A DNA stretch of 64,000 nucleotides from Synechococcus sp. WH 8020 (GCF_001040845.1 NZ_CP011941.1:887744-951743); one strand, 5' to 3'. Shown: positions 1-9,266, numbered from the stretch's first letter. A program made the numbers and translations. The notes: generated by a model not told the origin, from the letters alone.

Positions 1-149
1 CGTGTGAGCCAATCTGCATAGCTCTGACTGATTGACAGAACGGCTGACTCAAGCTGCCCTGCAGAAATGACAACAACCGCTGCGATCAAGGCGAGAACCA
101 AGAACTGAGCGCGGCGTGATGTCCAGAGATGTCTAGTGGAAGTTGCCAT
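1..149 (-). CDS. N-terminus of an unidentified membrane protein (runs off the window)
   Basis: An ATG at 147-149 on the minus strand opens a frame that continues through position 1 with no stop. The visible 49 residues start M-A-T-S-T-R and contain a hydrophobic stretch (LVLALIAAVVVISAG, about residues 17-31) that looks like a first membrane helix or signal anchor. It begins only 6 bp after the stop of the thioredoxin-like gene, so the two probably share a transcript. Thioredoxin-like genes often neighbour CcdA/DsbD-type or other permease genes, but too little sequence is present to choose a family. Confidence 0.55.
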   Translation of the reverse strand, partial: MATSTRHLWTSRRAQFLVLALIAAVVVISAGQLESAVLSISQSYADWLT

Positions 150-155
150 GTCCCT

Positions 156-677
156 TCAGCGACCAAGCATGAAGCGAGTTTTGTTGATGGCCTGGAGATA
201 AGGATCAAGCTTGGTCTGAGCACGAAACGTTTTAACTGCTTCGCCGGTTTCTGGATTGAAGATGCTGACCAGACTGGTTTGACTCCTATTGCGCATAAAG
301 AATTGCCCTAAGCCGAGTTTCTCTGCTCGTGCAGCAGAAGTCTGAGCAGCGGTGGAATTAGAGACATCGAATCTCACCCAATGCACTGAGTTGCCTTCTT
401 GTTGGCGTAGGGAGTTCATGACAGGCTTAATTTTCTGGCAAGCGCTGCACCAGGTTGCATAAACCTCAACCATCACCGGTTTTCCCTGGAGAGAGGTGGC
501 GAGGGGACTTGCTGCTTTTGCTGGTTTTAAGAGCGAAAGTGCCACAGGTGTTTCTGGAAGTGGGGCCAGAGTTGCGGCGATAGGAACAAAGGCAGCTCCC
601 AACAGTGTGATGACCAGAGCACGTTGTTTCAAAGTGAGAGTTGAATCACTGCCTATCCATACCGGCGGAGCGCTCAA
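156..677 (-). CDS. Membrane-anchored thioredoxin-like protein
   Basis: A 173-residue thioredoxin-fold protein. A hydrophobic segment at about residues 19-40 is a likely signal anchor, which would place the catalytic domain in the lumen or periplasm. The redox motif W-C-S-A-C lies at residues 76-80 inside the typical VEVYATWCSACQ context. Known relatives (TxlA/HCF164-like and other thioredoxin-fold proteins) pass reducing equivalents across a membrane or help cytochrome maturation; the specific role is not shown. The start is TTG at 677; a second TTG at 635 (before K-Q-R-A) would trim the tail before the anchor, and I cannot decide between them. It lies 84 bp after znuB on the same strand and immediately before a membrane protein gene, so it may be read from the zinc-import operon or its own promoter. 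Confidence 0.8.
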   Translation of the reverse strand: MSAPPVWIGSDSTLTLKQRALVITLLGAAFVPIAATLAPLPETPVALSLLKPAKAASPLATSLQGKPVMVEVYATWCSACQKIKPVMNSLRQQEGNSVHWVRFDVSNSTAAQTSAARAEKLGLGQFFMRNRSQTSLVSIFNPETGEAVKTFRAQTKLDPYLQAINKTRFMLGR

Positions 678-761
678 TCGGATTCAAAACAGAGCAGAGT
701 TGATCCAACCAGATCTGGGAGCCCCCTTCAAAGCAATTAAAAACCAAATAACGAACAAACC

Positions 762-1598
762 TCAAATGGGTTCAAGCTTGGAACGTGTTCGGCTATTAAG
801 TAACATCGCAAGCAAAAACCCTAGAAACTGAACCATCACGACTGAAGGCCCTGAAGGAAGATTTGACAAGCCTGAAAACAAAAGTCCTAGCAATGCGCAC
901 CCACCACCAATGACAGATGAGATGATCACATAAATAGGAAAACTTCGACTAAGCAATCGACCTGCACAAGCAGGAATCACAACAAAAGCTGAAATCAACA
1001 AAACACCTACGGCTTTAATTGATATTGCAACAACAACAGCCAAAAGAATGATAAATGCCAAACCATGCCAACGCGTCCGAACTCCCATCGCACCCGCTAA
1101 GTCTTGATTAAGAGTAAGCAACACCTGTGCCCGCATACTAAGGCCAAGATAGATAACACTTGCAAGCAGAAAACCGGCAATAACAATAACATCAAGCCGA
1201 CTTATTCCGAGGATATCCCCGAACAAAAGCTGTTGAATTCCTCCTCGATAGGTTTCTACACGGCTAAGCATCAAGATTGCTATTGCAAGTGAACTTGAAT
1301 AAACAATGTTGAGCAGCGCATCCGTGGGAAGAGCGCTGCGCTCAACCAACTGACTAACAAGCAGTGCGAACAGAACAGCAAAAGGAATCAAAACAAGGGT
1401 GGGATTCACCCCGAGCAAAATGCCTAAGGTGATTCCTAACAGGGATGAATGGCCTAAAGCATCGCTGAAAAAAGACAGCTGCCTCAGAACAGCAAAGCTG
1501 CCAAGTACACCGCCAAGGGCTCCGGTGAGCATGCCGCCAAGTAAGGCGCGTTGCATGAACGGCTCAGACAGGAGGCTTAAAAAATCTGCTTCAGCCAT
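762..1598 (-). CDS. znuB: Zinc ABC transporter permease (ABC-3 family)
   Basis: A 278-residue, very hydrophobic protein with about eight membrane segments and the ABC-3 family pattern (GGMLTGALGGVLGSFAVLR near the N-terminus, DALGHSSLLG shortly after, ISIKAVGVLLISA in the second half). Proteins of this family form the inner-membrane channel for Zn2+ or Mn2+ uptake. Its start overlaps the end of the ATPase gene by 8 bp, so the two are translationally coupled. Zinc rather than manganese is inferred from the His-rich loop of the binding protein and the Zur-like operator at the head of the gene set. Confidence 0.9.
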   Translation of the reverse strand: MAEADFLSLLSEPFMQRALLGGMLTGALGGVLGSFAVLRQLSFFSDALGHSSLLGITLGILLGVNPTLVLIPFAVLFALLVSQLVERSALPTDALLNIVYSSSLAIAILMLSRVETYRGGIQQLLFGDILGISRLDVIVIAGFLLASVIYLGLSMRAQVLLTLNQDLAGAMGVRTRWHGLAFIILLAVVVAISIKAVGVLLISAFVVIPACAGRLLSRSFPIYVIISSVIGGGCALLGLLFSGLSNLPSGPSVVMVQFLGFLLAMLLNSRTRSKLEPI

Positions 1599-2370
1599 GG
1601 GTCTGATGGCGCTGAGAGACCATGTTCAGTCCATAAAGCTCACCCACACGCTCCTCACTGAGGGTTGCCTCAGGACTACCACTGCAGCGCAGACTTCGGT
1701 TTAAGCACAGCACCTGATCGCTGCTTCGGCGGACCATCTCAAGATCGTGAGACACCTGCAAAACAGTCCAGCCTTCCTGACGACGTAGTTCCAGGAGTTG
1801 TTGTTGAAACTGCTCAATGGAATGAACATCTAAACCTGCTTGCGCTTCATCAAGCACGAGCAATCGACGAGGACGAACCAGGCAAAAAGCCAGCAACACC
1901 CGCTTCAACTGACCACCTGAAAGTTCAGTCAACAGGCGATGACGTAGATCACAGGTTTGAGTTCGCTCTAGGGCCGTCAACACGGCATCCTTTCTCTGCT
2001 TCCCTGATCTCCAGGGCAGGCGTGGCCCCGGCAAATCAAATCCGAACCCAACAAACTCAGAAACGGTGAGAGGCAATAAACCTTGAACCACAAGGTTTTG
2101 GGGTACATAGGCGATCTGCGCACGCACAGAACGCGGTAAACAACCATGCGCATCAAGGGGTTGACCCAACAACTCAACTCGACCAGATGCGTGAGGAAGC
2201 AGCCCTAACAAAGCAGAGACAAGAGTGCTCTTTCCTGCTCCATTAGGACCAACGAGGGCCGTGTCACTTTCTGCGGGAAGGGCGAAGGAAACGCCTTCTA
2301 CTGCCAAACGTCCACGACGTTCGACACTGAGATCATGAACCGTTAGGACTGCTTCTTTCACGCTCATCAC
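1591..2370 (-). CDS. znuC: Zinc ABC transporter ATP-binding protein
   Basis: A 259-residue ABC ATPase. Walker A GPNGAGKST is at residues 41-49, the Q-loop region VPQNLV at about 89-94, the signature LSGGQ at 150-154, and Walker B LLVLDE ends at 175. The post-Walker sequence is DEAQAGLD rather than the common DEPxxGxD, a small departure that should not affect catalysis. It would power import of zinc through the adjacent permease. Its start codon overlaps the last base of znuA and its end overlaps znuB, giving a tight znuA-znuC-znuB order. Confidence 0.9.
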   Translation of the reverse strand: MMSVKEAVLTVHDLSVERRGRLAVEGVSFALPAESDTALVGPNGAGKSTLVSALLGLLPHASGRVELLGQPLDAHGCLPRSVRAQIAYVPQNLVVQGLLPLTVSEFVGFGFDLPGPRLPWRSGKQRKDAVLTALERTQTCDLRHRLLTELSGGQLKRVLLAFCLVRPRRLLVLDEAQAGLDVHSIEQFQQQLLELRRQEGWTVLQVSHDLEMVRRSSDQVLCLNRSLRCSGSPEATLSEERVGELYGLNMVSQRHQTHG

Positions 2371-3341
2371 TAGCCGCCGAAGGCCTTGATGAGGGAGGCG
2401 ACGTTGCTCTTCATCACTTTAAAGTAAGTGTCGGGTTGTTTCGACGCTTCTTCCGAACCAGTCTCCAATGGGTCAAAGGTCACGACGTTGACACCAAGAT
2501 CCTCTGCTACGGCGTTAAAAGAGCGATCACCTTCCTGGGGTTCACTTAGCAGAGCCTTGAGTTGGGTCTGCTCCACTCTGTTGGACACGCGTTGGAGATC
2601 CGCGGGAGTGGGGTTCATCTCGGGAACGTCAACGACAAACTCAGCTTTGAGGTCATAACGCTCTGCGAAATAGGGTGCGAAGTCATGGAAGGCGATGAAG
2701 GTCTTACCACTGAAAGGCTTGAGCTGAGTGGCAAAGGTTGTATTCAACTCCTTCAGCTGATCGCTGTATGCAGACGCCCGTTGGGTATAGCCGTCAGCAC
2801 AATCTGGATCAGCCTTGACCAAACCGTCACGGATGTTTTCGACCTGTTGGACAGCGCGGAGTGGATCCAACCAAATGTGGGGATTAACCTCACCATGATC
2901 GTGATCATGGTCATGGTCGTGGTCACCACCCTCATCCTCATCCGACTCAATCACAGCAACACCGCGACTGGTGTCAATCACCTGAAGCGAGTCGTTTTCG
3001 GCTGAATCGGTCAGCTTGTCGAGGAAATATTCCATACCCAAACCATTCTTAACCAAGACTGAAGCCTTACTCAGGGCAGCAATGTCAGAAGGAGTGGCCT
3101 GAAAATCGTGAGGGCCAAGGTTGGGTGGAATCAGGGCCGTGACAGTCGCACACTCACCGGCGACCGCTTCCGTAAACAGAGTGATTGGCAAAAACGTTGT
3201 AACAACGTTTAGCTTTGATTGATCGCTCTTAGGATGTGTTTTTTGTGCAGTGCCACAGGAGACAAGAGCCGCCATAAGCAGCAGAGTTCCTGAAACAGAC
3301 CAGAGAGATTTAGGACGAAGGCTTGAGGGTAACCAAGACAT
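2370..3341 (-). CDS. znuA: Zinc-binding lipoprotein of the ABC transporter
   Basis: A 323-residue cluster A-I (ZnuA/TroA) binding protein. The N-terminus has a lipoprotein signal with the lipobox ending LVSC (Cys29). Metal-ligand positions typical of the family are visible at His78 (GPHDF), His155 (NPHIW) and the His of FIAFHDF. Between the first two lies an acidic, His-rich loop (EDEGGD followed by HD repeats, residues 134-150), a feature of zinc rather than manganese binding proteins. The gene lies 37 bp downstream of the porin stop on the same strand with no visible terminator between them, so the porin and znuACB probably form one operon. Confidence 0.92.
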   Translation of the reverse strand: MSWLPSSLRPKSLWSVSGTLLLMAALVSCGTAQKTHPKSDQSKLNVVTTFLPITLFTEAVAGECATVTALIPPNLGPHDFQATPSDIAALSKASVLVKNGLGMEYFLDKLTDSAENDSLQVIDTSRGVAVIESDEDEGGDHDHDHDHDHGEVNPHIWLDPLRAVQQVENIRDGLVKADPDCADGYTQRASAYSDQLKELNTTFATQLKPFSGKTFIAFHDFAPYFAERYDLKAEFVVDVPEMNPTPADLQRVSNRVEQTQLKALLSEPQEGDRSFNAVAEDLGVNVVTFDPLETGSEEASKQPDTYFKVMKSNVASLIKAFGG

Positions 3342-3378
3342 GAGAGGACATTAAACAAGAAAGAACGAAGGACGTAGT

Positions 3379-4956
3379 TTAAAAGTTAAAGGTTGTTTTC
3401 ACCAATCCACCGAGCTGACTCAAAGTATCATCGCCACCATTTAGATCAGTATTCTGACCTTCAGGACGACTCAAATAGAACAATGCGGGTGTAACACTAA
3501 TGTTGTCGGTAACCTGGAATTGATACCACCATTCCCAGACGTAATTACCATCTGCAGGAACTTCATCACCCTTCAAATCTGTTGCGAAAACAGGCTGTCC
3601 GACAGCCATACCTGCATTGTTACCCTTCAAGAAAACGTCACTCCATTCCAGGCCAACATTCCATGACTGACTTGCCCTGACATCTCCATCATTCTTAGCG
3701 TAGAGAGAGTTGTAACCATAACCTGCAGAGATCGATGGTATCCAACCACTGTCTTGTGGCTGCCAAGAACCACCAATGCCCCAAGCATTCATAAAGGCTT
3801 TACGGCCAGAGAAGTAATTATCGGCAGCAAAGGTAGTGCCGAATCCACCGAGCAATTCAGATGGGCTTTGAACGCCCGACCAAATAGCGGCGATATTCCA
3901 GTTTTCTGATTCAAACGCAAGTTGTACAGTTCCTGAAGCTTCAGAAAATTCTGTTCCTATGCCACCAGCATTAGGGTCTGAATTAGAGCCTTGTGCAGCA
4001 ACATAATTCGCAGAGACACTGAAACCGTTGTCAGTAGCCCAACTAACACCAGCTCCTGCACCCAGGTTTTTGTTGTAAGCAGCTGGTGCACCATTCAGCG
4101 TGGTTACATCCAAAATGGGGTCGCTTGGATATGCACTAGGCCAAACGGCAAGCATGTCTTCCTGACCAACACGAGCACCTAGCGTGAAAGTCAGTGAGTT
4201 ACCGACAGGGAACTGATAAAAGAGTTTGTCAATAACTACAGAATTAGCACCAGGATCCTCCTGAAATGCTGTTTCTAACGTTGACAAGCCGTTTGGATTG
4301 CCACCGAATACAGAGTTATCACCAAAATTGCCTGACCTCAAGACTGTCAACAGCAAATCCTTGCCAGTGAAACTGGTTTCAAGGCTTAACTGAAGGTCGT
4401 AGTTAAAGGTAGTGGCACCAAAATCTCTATTTGCTGGATCGGCTTTTGATTTGGTTCCGGAAAAATTATTTGCACCAACAACAAACGTTGCCAATCCAGA
4501 AAGCTTGGTGGTGGTGGAGAACTGAGTGGCTTCCAGTTCGCCAACGCGAGCTTCCAAACCGTCAACACGGCCCTTGAGGATGGCGAGTTCCTTTTCGAAC
4601 TCCTTCATCAGGCGCTGGAGCTCGTCGGTCACTTCAGTGACGCGGTCGAGACAGGCGTTCAACAGAGCAGCCGCTTCAAAGCGGGTCATCGCACGGTTAC
4701 CGCGGTAGGTGCCGTTGGGGTAACCGGCCACACAGCCGTAGCGCTCGATCAGGTTGCTCAGAGCCTGATAAGCCCAGTCGGTTGGGTAAACGTCGGAAAA
4801 CTGAGTGATGCTGGTGACTTGCTCGCGGCTGCTCAATGCAGAGGTGTCGGCGTAGTCAGACACACCATTGATGTTGAGCTCAGTGGCGTTTGCAGTTACT
4901 GGCGCCAACAGGCCCAAGGCAGCTGGGGCCACCAGCAGTTGATGGAAAAGTTTCAA
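3379..4956 (-). CDS. SOM-type porin with SLH domain, head of the zinc-import operon
   Basis: A picocyanobacterial outer-membrane porin: signal peptide, one SLH domain at about residues 50-110 (DVYPTDWAYQALSNLIERYG, then RFEAAALLNACLDR), a coiled-coil spacer (about 115-145), and an OprB-like beta-barrel to the terminal Phe (KTTFNF), the usual outer-membrane assembly signal. I choose TTG at 4956 because GAGG sits 6 nt upstream and the result, (M)-K-L-F-H-Q-L-L-V-A-P, matches how this family normally begins; a GTG at 4968 has no such site. A Zur-like box lies 32 bp upstream and znuA follows after 37 bp. This suggests a porin dedicated to metal entry; substrate is inference. Confidence 0.88.
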   Translation of the reverse strand: MKLFHQLLVAPAALGLLAPVTANATELNINGVSDYADTSALSSREQVTSITQFSDVYPTDWAYQALSNLIERYGCVAGYPNGTYRGNRAMTRFEAAALLNACLDRVTEVTDELQRLMKEFEKELAILKGRVDGLEARVGELEATQFSTTTKLSGLATFVVGANNFSGTKSKADPANRDFGATTFNYDLQLSLETSFTGKDLLLTVLRSGNFGDNSVFGGNPNGLSTLETAFQEDPGANSVVIDKLFYQFPVGNSLTFTLGARVGQEDMLAVWPSAYPSDPILDVTTLNGAPAAYNKNLGAGAGVSWATDNGFSVSANYVAAQGSNSDPNAGGIGTEFSEASGTVQLAFESENWNIAAIWSGVQSPSELLGGFGTTFAADNYFSGRKAFMNAWGIGGSWQPQDSGWIPSISAGYGYNSLYAKNDGDVRASQSWNVGLEWSDVFLKGNNAGMAVGQPVFATDLKGDEVPADGNYVWEWWYQFQVTDNISVTPALFYLSRPEGQNTDLNGGDDTLSQLGGLVKTTFNF

Positions 4957-4987
4957 AATGGGCCTCACACGAAAAGGCGCATGAAAA

Positions 4988-5002
4988 TGCTAATCATTCT
5001 CA
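4988..5002. promoter_or_regulatory. Zur-like operator before porin-znuACB
   Basis: TGCTAAT-C-ATTCTCA is a 7-1-7 near-palindrome closely matching the cyanobacterial Zur box TGATAATNATTATCA. It sits just upstream of the porin start, where repressor binding would block transcription of the porin and the downstream znu genes. A Fur site is the main alternative, since Fur boxes share the core. Confidence 0.7.
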
Positions 5003-5319
5003 TGCGACGTCAAATATAGGAGATAGAGCGTCGTACTGCCACCATTTGAACCCGAAACCAAGAGAAAGGGGACATCGAATTGGCCGAACTACAAAGATTG
5101 CAGAGTGACATCAACACTAGAAAGCAATTCAATCAACGATCAAAGTGCACATTTTACCAACACACTATCTGGGAGACTAAATCATAAAGAAAACATAGAA
5201 CAATCGAAGCAGACAACATCGAAAACACCCAAACGAATCAAAAGAAACAAGCAATAGCCAATCAGGGCATCACCATGCAAAACAATGACCCATATTGAAA
5301 AAAACAGGATGGTTATTTC
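5003..5319. other. AT-rich divergent intergenic region
   Basis: This stretch separates the divergent porin and imelysin-like genes. It is A-rich and has stops in all frames. The only signal I see is AGGATGG a few bases before the imelysin ATG, a plausible ribosome-binding site. No metal box was found close to the imelysin start. Confidence 0.5.
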
Positions 5320-6327
5320 ATGAAACAACGAACAAAATTGGCATCAATATTGATGGCAGCAGGCTTGTCGGCAACGATCACGAGTGCCTGTACGTCACAA
5401 TCGCAGGCTGTGCCAACAGATCAAGATGTCAGCAGGGCTTTAGTCGATGATGTGGTTTTACCTAGTTATAAAGAATTAGTGGGTAGAACAGAAAGGCTTA
5501 ATCAGGCACTCCAAGCTCTGGTCAATAATCCAAACCCTATCAATCTTAAAAAAGCTCGTGATGAGTGGAAACAGGCGCGTGATACTTGGGAAACAACAGA
5601 AACTTAGGCTTATGGCCCTGCTGAAACAGAAAATTTCAACCCTAATCTTGATGACTGGCCAGTCAGTGATAAGGAATTAGCAGAGGCTCTTTCTGAAAAA
5701 AATTTCACACAAGAAAATTTTGATGCTCTAGATACAACAGGAAAAGGTTTTCACGGGATTGAATATGTAATATTCGGAGACGGAGATGATTCTATTGAGG
5801 CATCTGATTTAACGACTCAGCAGCTGGCTTATTTAAGGAATGCTGGTAATAACTTAGAATCAAATGCTAAAGAACTTTTGGCTGCATGGAGTGGGCCAGG
5901 AGGATTTGGTAAGGCTGATGTTGAAGCATATCCTGCCAAAACAGTGAATGACATCCTTGAAGGGATGGCAGGATGTCTTGATGAAGTAGGAAACACTAAA
6001 TTTGGGGAAGCACTGGCTAGCGGAAAGGGGGAATTGGAAAGTACATTTAGTGGAAACACTGGTGCTGATGTTTTGTCAAACTTACAAGGAGTTCAACTGG
6101 CCTGGAAAAAATCGAAAATGCAGGACTATGCCAAAGCTAAGGATCCTGAGTTGAGCAATCAGTTGACAGCAGAATTGAAGGCGGCGCTCGAACAGGCGAA
6201 GGAACTACCAACGCGTCTGAATGACAAGCTTGATGATGGTGCGACCAAAGAGCAAGTTCAGAAACTGATGAAAGCAATTTCGCAAGCATTTAATACGACT
6301 GAGGCTTTGAAGGCAAAGATTGGATGA
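5320..6327 (+). pseudogene. Imelysin-like (M75) periplasmic protein interrupted by one in-frame TAG
   Basis: The frame from ATG 5320 encodes a lipoprotein-like leader (ITSACTS, Cys24) and the start of an imelysin domain, then meets TAG at 5605-5607. The same frame is open on both sides: from 5608 it runs without a stop to TGA at 6327. The imelysin metal motif GxHxxE (G-F-H-G-I-E, 5746-5763) and the rest of the domain are present. Around the stop the reading is WETTET-stop-AYGPAE, where relatives have W-E-x-x-E followed by aromatic residues and GP. A single TGG to TAG change would explain it. Imelysin-like proteins are iron- or metal-linked surface or periplasmic proteins, often next to di-haem oxidoreductases, as here. 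Recent nonsense mutation, readthrough and sequencing error all remain possible; reinitiation might give a C-terminal fragment. Confidence 0.82.
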
Positions 6328-6380
6328 TTGACTCAAAAAACTTTAATGTGTATCAAGTTGTAGTTTGAGGGGATGTAAGA

Positions 6381-7718
6381 ATGAGAGTTTCACATTCCAA
6401 AATTTTAGTCGGATTCATAGCCCTTCTCCTAACAGTAGGTCTAGGAACCATTTTAAAGTTAGAGAGGCCCATGTGGGCAAGAGTTGGTGATCCACAGAAA
6501 GCAGCTGAGAAGATGACAGTCTTTAATCGATCATTCACCGCATATGCAACACCCGCTGCTGGACTCAGTGAGGCAGAGCTAGATCGCCATGTAGAAACAG
6601 ATCCACTTTTTGATCACAGCCACATTCCATTGGTTGGTCATGTTGGCGCTGGTTTAGGACCGATTCATAACGCCAAGTCATGTACTTCCTGCCATGTGTT
6701 AAACGGACGAGGGCGTCCAATTGCTGGTCAATCTCTATTTCGAATCGCGATGAGAGAGGGAGAAGGTGATCAACCAGTACCAGGACTAGGGTTTCAATTG
6801 CAAGACAAGGCAATTTATGGCCACAGCCCAGAAGCAACGGTTGAAAGGATATGGATTGAACGCAATGGTTTACGGACAATGCAAGCCAAGCTTACGAAAC
6901 CAGATGGTGCTGAAATCTCGCCAGTCACCGTGGCAAGTTCCTTAAGGATTGCTCCACCAATGATTGGATTGGGATTGCTTGAAGCGATCCCTGAGGCAAA
7001 TCTGCTTGCGAATGCTGATCCAGATGATCTGAATGGCGATCACATTTCAGGACGACCTGTTTGGGTTGAAGATGAAGATGGAGAACTTCGAATCGGTCGT
7101 TTCGGTTGGAAATCAACGACGACAAGCGTGCTTCAACAGAGTGCAGATGCTTATCAGCAGGATATGGGGCTTACAACCGCCACTGGTCCTGACAGTCGAT
7201 TAGCTGCTGATGGAAAGCCCGCAGACATCAGCTGGAACGAACTCGTTGGTGTGGCCTATTACACTCAGACCCTTGGATCTCCTGCGACTGCGAAACAAGC
7301 ATCAAGCAAAGTGGTCAGTCGTGGAACACTTATATTTGATCAATTACAGTGTGCAAAGTGTCATGTTCCAAGTCAACAAACTGGCTTTAGCCCAGACGCA
7401 GTTGCTGCCGTACTGAATAATCAAAAAATCTGGCCGTATACAGATCTTTTAGTTCATGACATGGGACCTGGACTAGATGATGGTGTCGCAGAAGAGGGGA
7501 TAAGTCTCTCCTCTGAGTGGAGGACTGCCCCATTGTGGGGACTAGGAATGACGCAACCAGTCAACCGAGGAGCAGGTTTTCTTCATGATGGTCGTGCCAG
7601 AACAATTGACGAAGCGATACGTTGGCATGGGGGTGAAGCACTACAAAGCAAAAATGACTATCTAGACTTATCGGAAAAACATCGAAAGCAATTACTAAGC
7701 TGGTTAGATCAGCTGTAA
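6381..7718 (+). CDS. Di-haem c-type oxidoreductase (DUF1111 / COG3488)
   Basis: A 445-residue exported cytochrome with an N-terminal signal anchor (about residues 8-26) and two covalent haem sites, C-T-S-C-H at 101-105 and C-A-K-C-H at 324-328. The length and the motif set (GLGPIHNAKSCTSCH, GAGFLHDGRARTIDEAIRWHGGEA near the C-terminus) fit the putative thiol oxidoreductase family COG3488, related to di-haem peroxidases. Genes of this family commonly sit beside imelysin genes, as here, where it starts 53 bp after the imelysin reading frame. A GAGGGG sequence lies shortly before the ATG. The substrate is unknown; the pairing suggests periplasmic metal redox work linked to the imelysin protein. 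Confidence 0.85.
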   Translation: MRVSHSKILVGFIALLLTVGLGTILKLERPMWARVGDPQKAAEKMTVFNRSFTAYATPAAGLSEAELDRHVETDPLFDHSHIPLVGHVGAGLGPIHNAKSCTSCHVLNGRGRPIAGQSLFRIAMREGEGDQPVPGLGFQLQDKAIYGHSPEATVERIWIERNGLRTMQAKLTKPDGAEISPVTVASSLRIAPPMIGLGLLEAIPEANLLANADPDDLNGDHISGRPVWVEDEDGELRIGRFGWKSTTTSVLQQSADAYQQDMGLTTATGPDSRLAADGKPADISWNELVGVAYYTQTLGSPATAKQASSKVVSRGTLIFDQLQCAKCHVPSQQTGFSPDAVAAVLNNQKIWPYTDLLVHDMGPGLDDGVAEEGISLSSEWRTAPLWGLGMTQPVNRGAGFLHDGRARTIDEAIRWHGGEALQSKNDYLDLSEKHRKQLLSWLDQL

Positions 7719-8040
7719 AGAAAGCTGAGAACAAACGAACGATCAATACAGATCAAATATCGAATAGATATCAAGGATATAAGTAACAAAAAAGGTATTA
7801 GGACACTCTCATCATGGTCTATAACGAGAATATTTACGAGAGGCTCAACAGAAAAAGCAGAAGATTGACAGAACACTTAGATCAAAAGACAAAGGAAATA
7901 TAGATGATTCAGAGAGCAAGAGACGATCGATAGAATTCAAGCTCGGGAACCATATACAATCACTAAGCATCCTAGAGATCATGGCTCTAAAGGTTAGCAG
8001 GAGTTAGATTTAAGAGATGGCATAGGCAAAGCAAGAGACA
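7719..8040. other. Intergenic region without a visible gene
   Basis: About 320 bp of AT-rich sequence between the cytochrome and the hydrolase gene. Stops occur in all frames, and I see no metal box, strong hairpin or T-rich terminator. Confidence 0.5.
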
Positions 8041-8946
8041 ATGAATGTTGAAACAACAAAGACAACAATCCGCCTGGGCGGATCTGTCAATAAAATTCAG
8101 TTTTTTTACTCAGGAAAAAACATTAAACTGGTTGTTGAACATCGAGGCCCAGAGGATGCCCCGATGCTGCTCTTACTACCAGCATTAAGCACTGTGTCTA
8201 GCAGGGGGGAATGGCGAAATTTTGTCGATTCTATTCAGGATAAATACCAGATCATTAGCTTTGATTGGCCTGGCTTTGGAGATAGTGATAGACCAAGATT
8301 GAAATACAATATTGATATTCTACGTAGCGCACTATCGGCCATTTTTGATTACCTAAAGCAATACAAGCAAGAAAATCTTACAGTCATGGCGGCTGGTCAC
8401 AGCGCTTGTGTTGTACTAAGTTTGGCTGATGACTATTCAGAGAAGTGGGAACAACTCATTCTTGTTGCACCAACATGGAGAGGACCACTACCCAGCATGA
8501 GCAGTTGGCATCCAAAATACTTTGGCTGGCTACGTCAGATTGTCTCATGTCCGATCATTGGACCAATACTCTATTACATCAATACATCACGAGGAATCTT
8601 GAAATATATGTTACGAAGACATGTTTGGTGCGATATTGAATTATTGACGCCAACAGAAATTCTTGAACAACAAAAGTTAAGCCGACAACCAGGGGCGAGA
8701 TTTGCGAGCGTTTCATTTGTTAGTGGTGGCTTTGATCCATCAGGAGAGCGATCGTGGTGGCTGAAGAAAATAAGACATCTCAGATGCAGATTGCAGGTAG
8801 TGGTAGCGATGGAAGCACCAGCGCGATCAAAGAGAGAAATGCAAATTTTGGCAGAGCATGCTCAACAGTTCTTACAAATAAACGGTCGCTTAGGATTACA
8901 CCAAGAGTTTGGGAAGATTTTATCGACCAAAATTTTGTCGAATTAA
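8041..8946 (+). CDS. Alpha/beta hydrolase
   Basis: A 301-residue alpha/beta-hydrolase fold protein. The strand-turn LLLLPALSTVSSRGEW (residues 43-58) corresponds to the oxyanion region, FDWPGFGDSDRP (74-85) is the classic loop after strand 4, and A-A-G-H-S-A (117-122) is the nucleophile elbow with Ser121. The C-terminal third is less typical; a His in AEHAQQF could complete the triad, but I cannot place the acid residue. There is no signal peptide, so it is probably cytoplasmic. It stands alone between the cytochrome gene and the Zur-box region. Substrate cannot be inferred. Confidence 0.75.
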   Translation: MNVETTKTTIRLGGSVNKIQFFYSGKNIKLVVEHRGPEDAPMLLLLPALSTVSSRGEWRNFVDSIQDKYQIISFDWPGFGDSDRPRLKYNIDILRSALSAIFDYLKQYKQENLTVMAAGHSACVVLSLADDYSEKWEQLILVAPTWRGPLPSMSSWHPKYFGWLRQIVSCPIIGPILYYINTSRGILKYMLRRHVWCDIELLTPTEILEQQKLSRQPGARFASVSFVSGGFDPSGERSWWLKKIRHLRCRLQVVVAMEAPARSKREMQILAEHAQQFLQINGRLGLHQEFGKILSTKILSN

Positions 8947-9210
8947 TATTGCGAGCCAGAAGATCAAAAAAGCTTAGAGCTAATATCATTCAGAAAACAT
9001 AAACCTTGTGATCAACAGCTGGAAGATAGAAGATGAGATAATTATCTGATCCAGGCTTTTTGGATTATTCTACTGAGATCGGATAAGTTTTCTTTTCTAG
9101 CCTGAATACGGGAAGCAAAAGAGTATGCAGTTGAAAAGGGTTAATACGTGCAAACCAAATGACATCGCATAAATCAAAGCAAAAGGAATTTAAAACAAAA
9201 CCTAGAGAAA

Positions 9211-9225
9211 TGATAATCATTCTCA
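9211..9225. promoter_or_regulatory. Zur-like operator before the COG0523-WD40 pair
   Basis: TGATAAT-C-ATTCTCA is a 7-1-7 palindrome with one imperfect pair and is the best match in the window to the cyanobacterial Zur consensus. It lies 41 bp before the GTG start of the GTPase gene, a normal position for a repressor site overlapping the promoter or transcription start. Confidence 0.78.
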
Positions 9226-9266
9226 CAGCTCGAGCTTAGTCGCTCTAATATGTAGATATAATTTTT

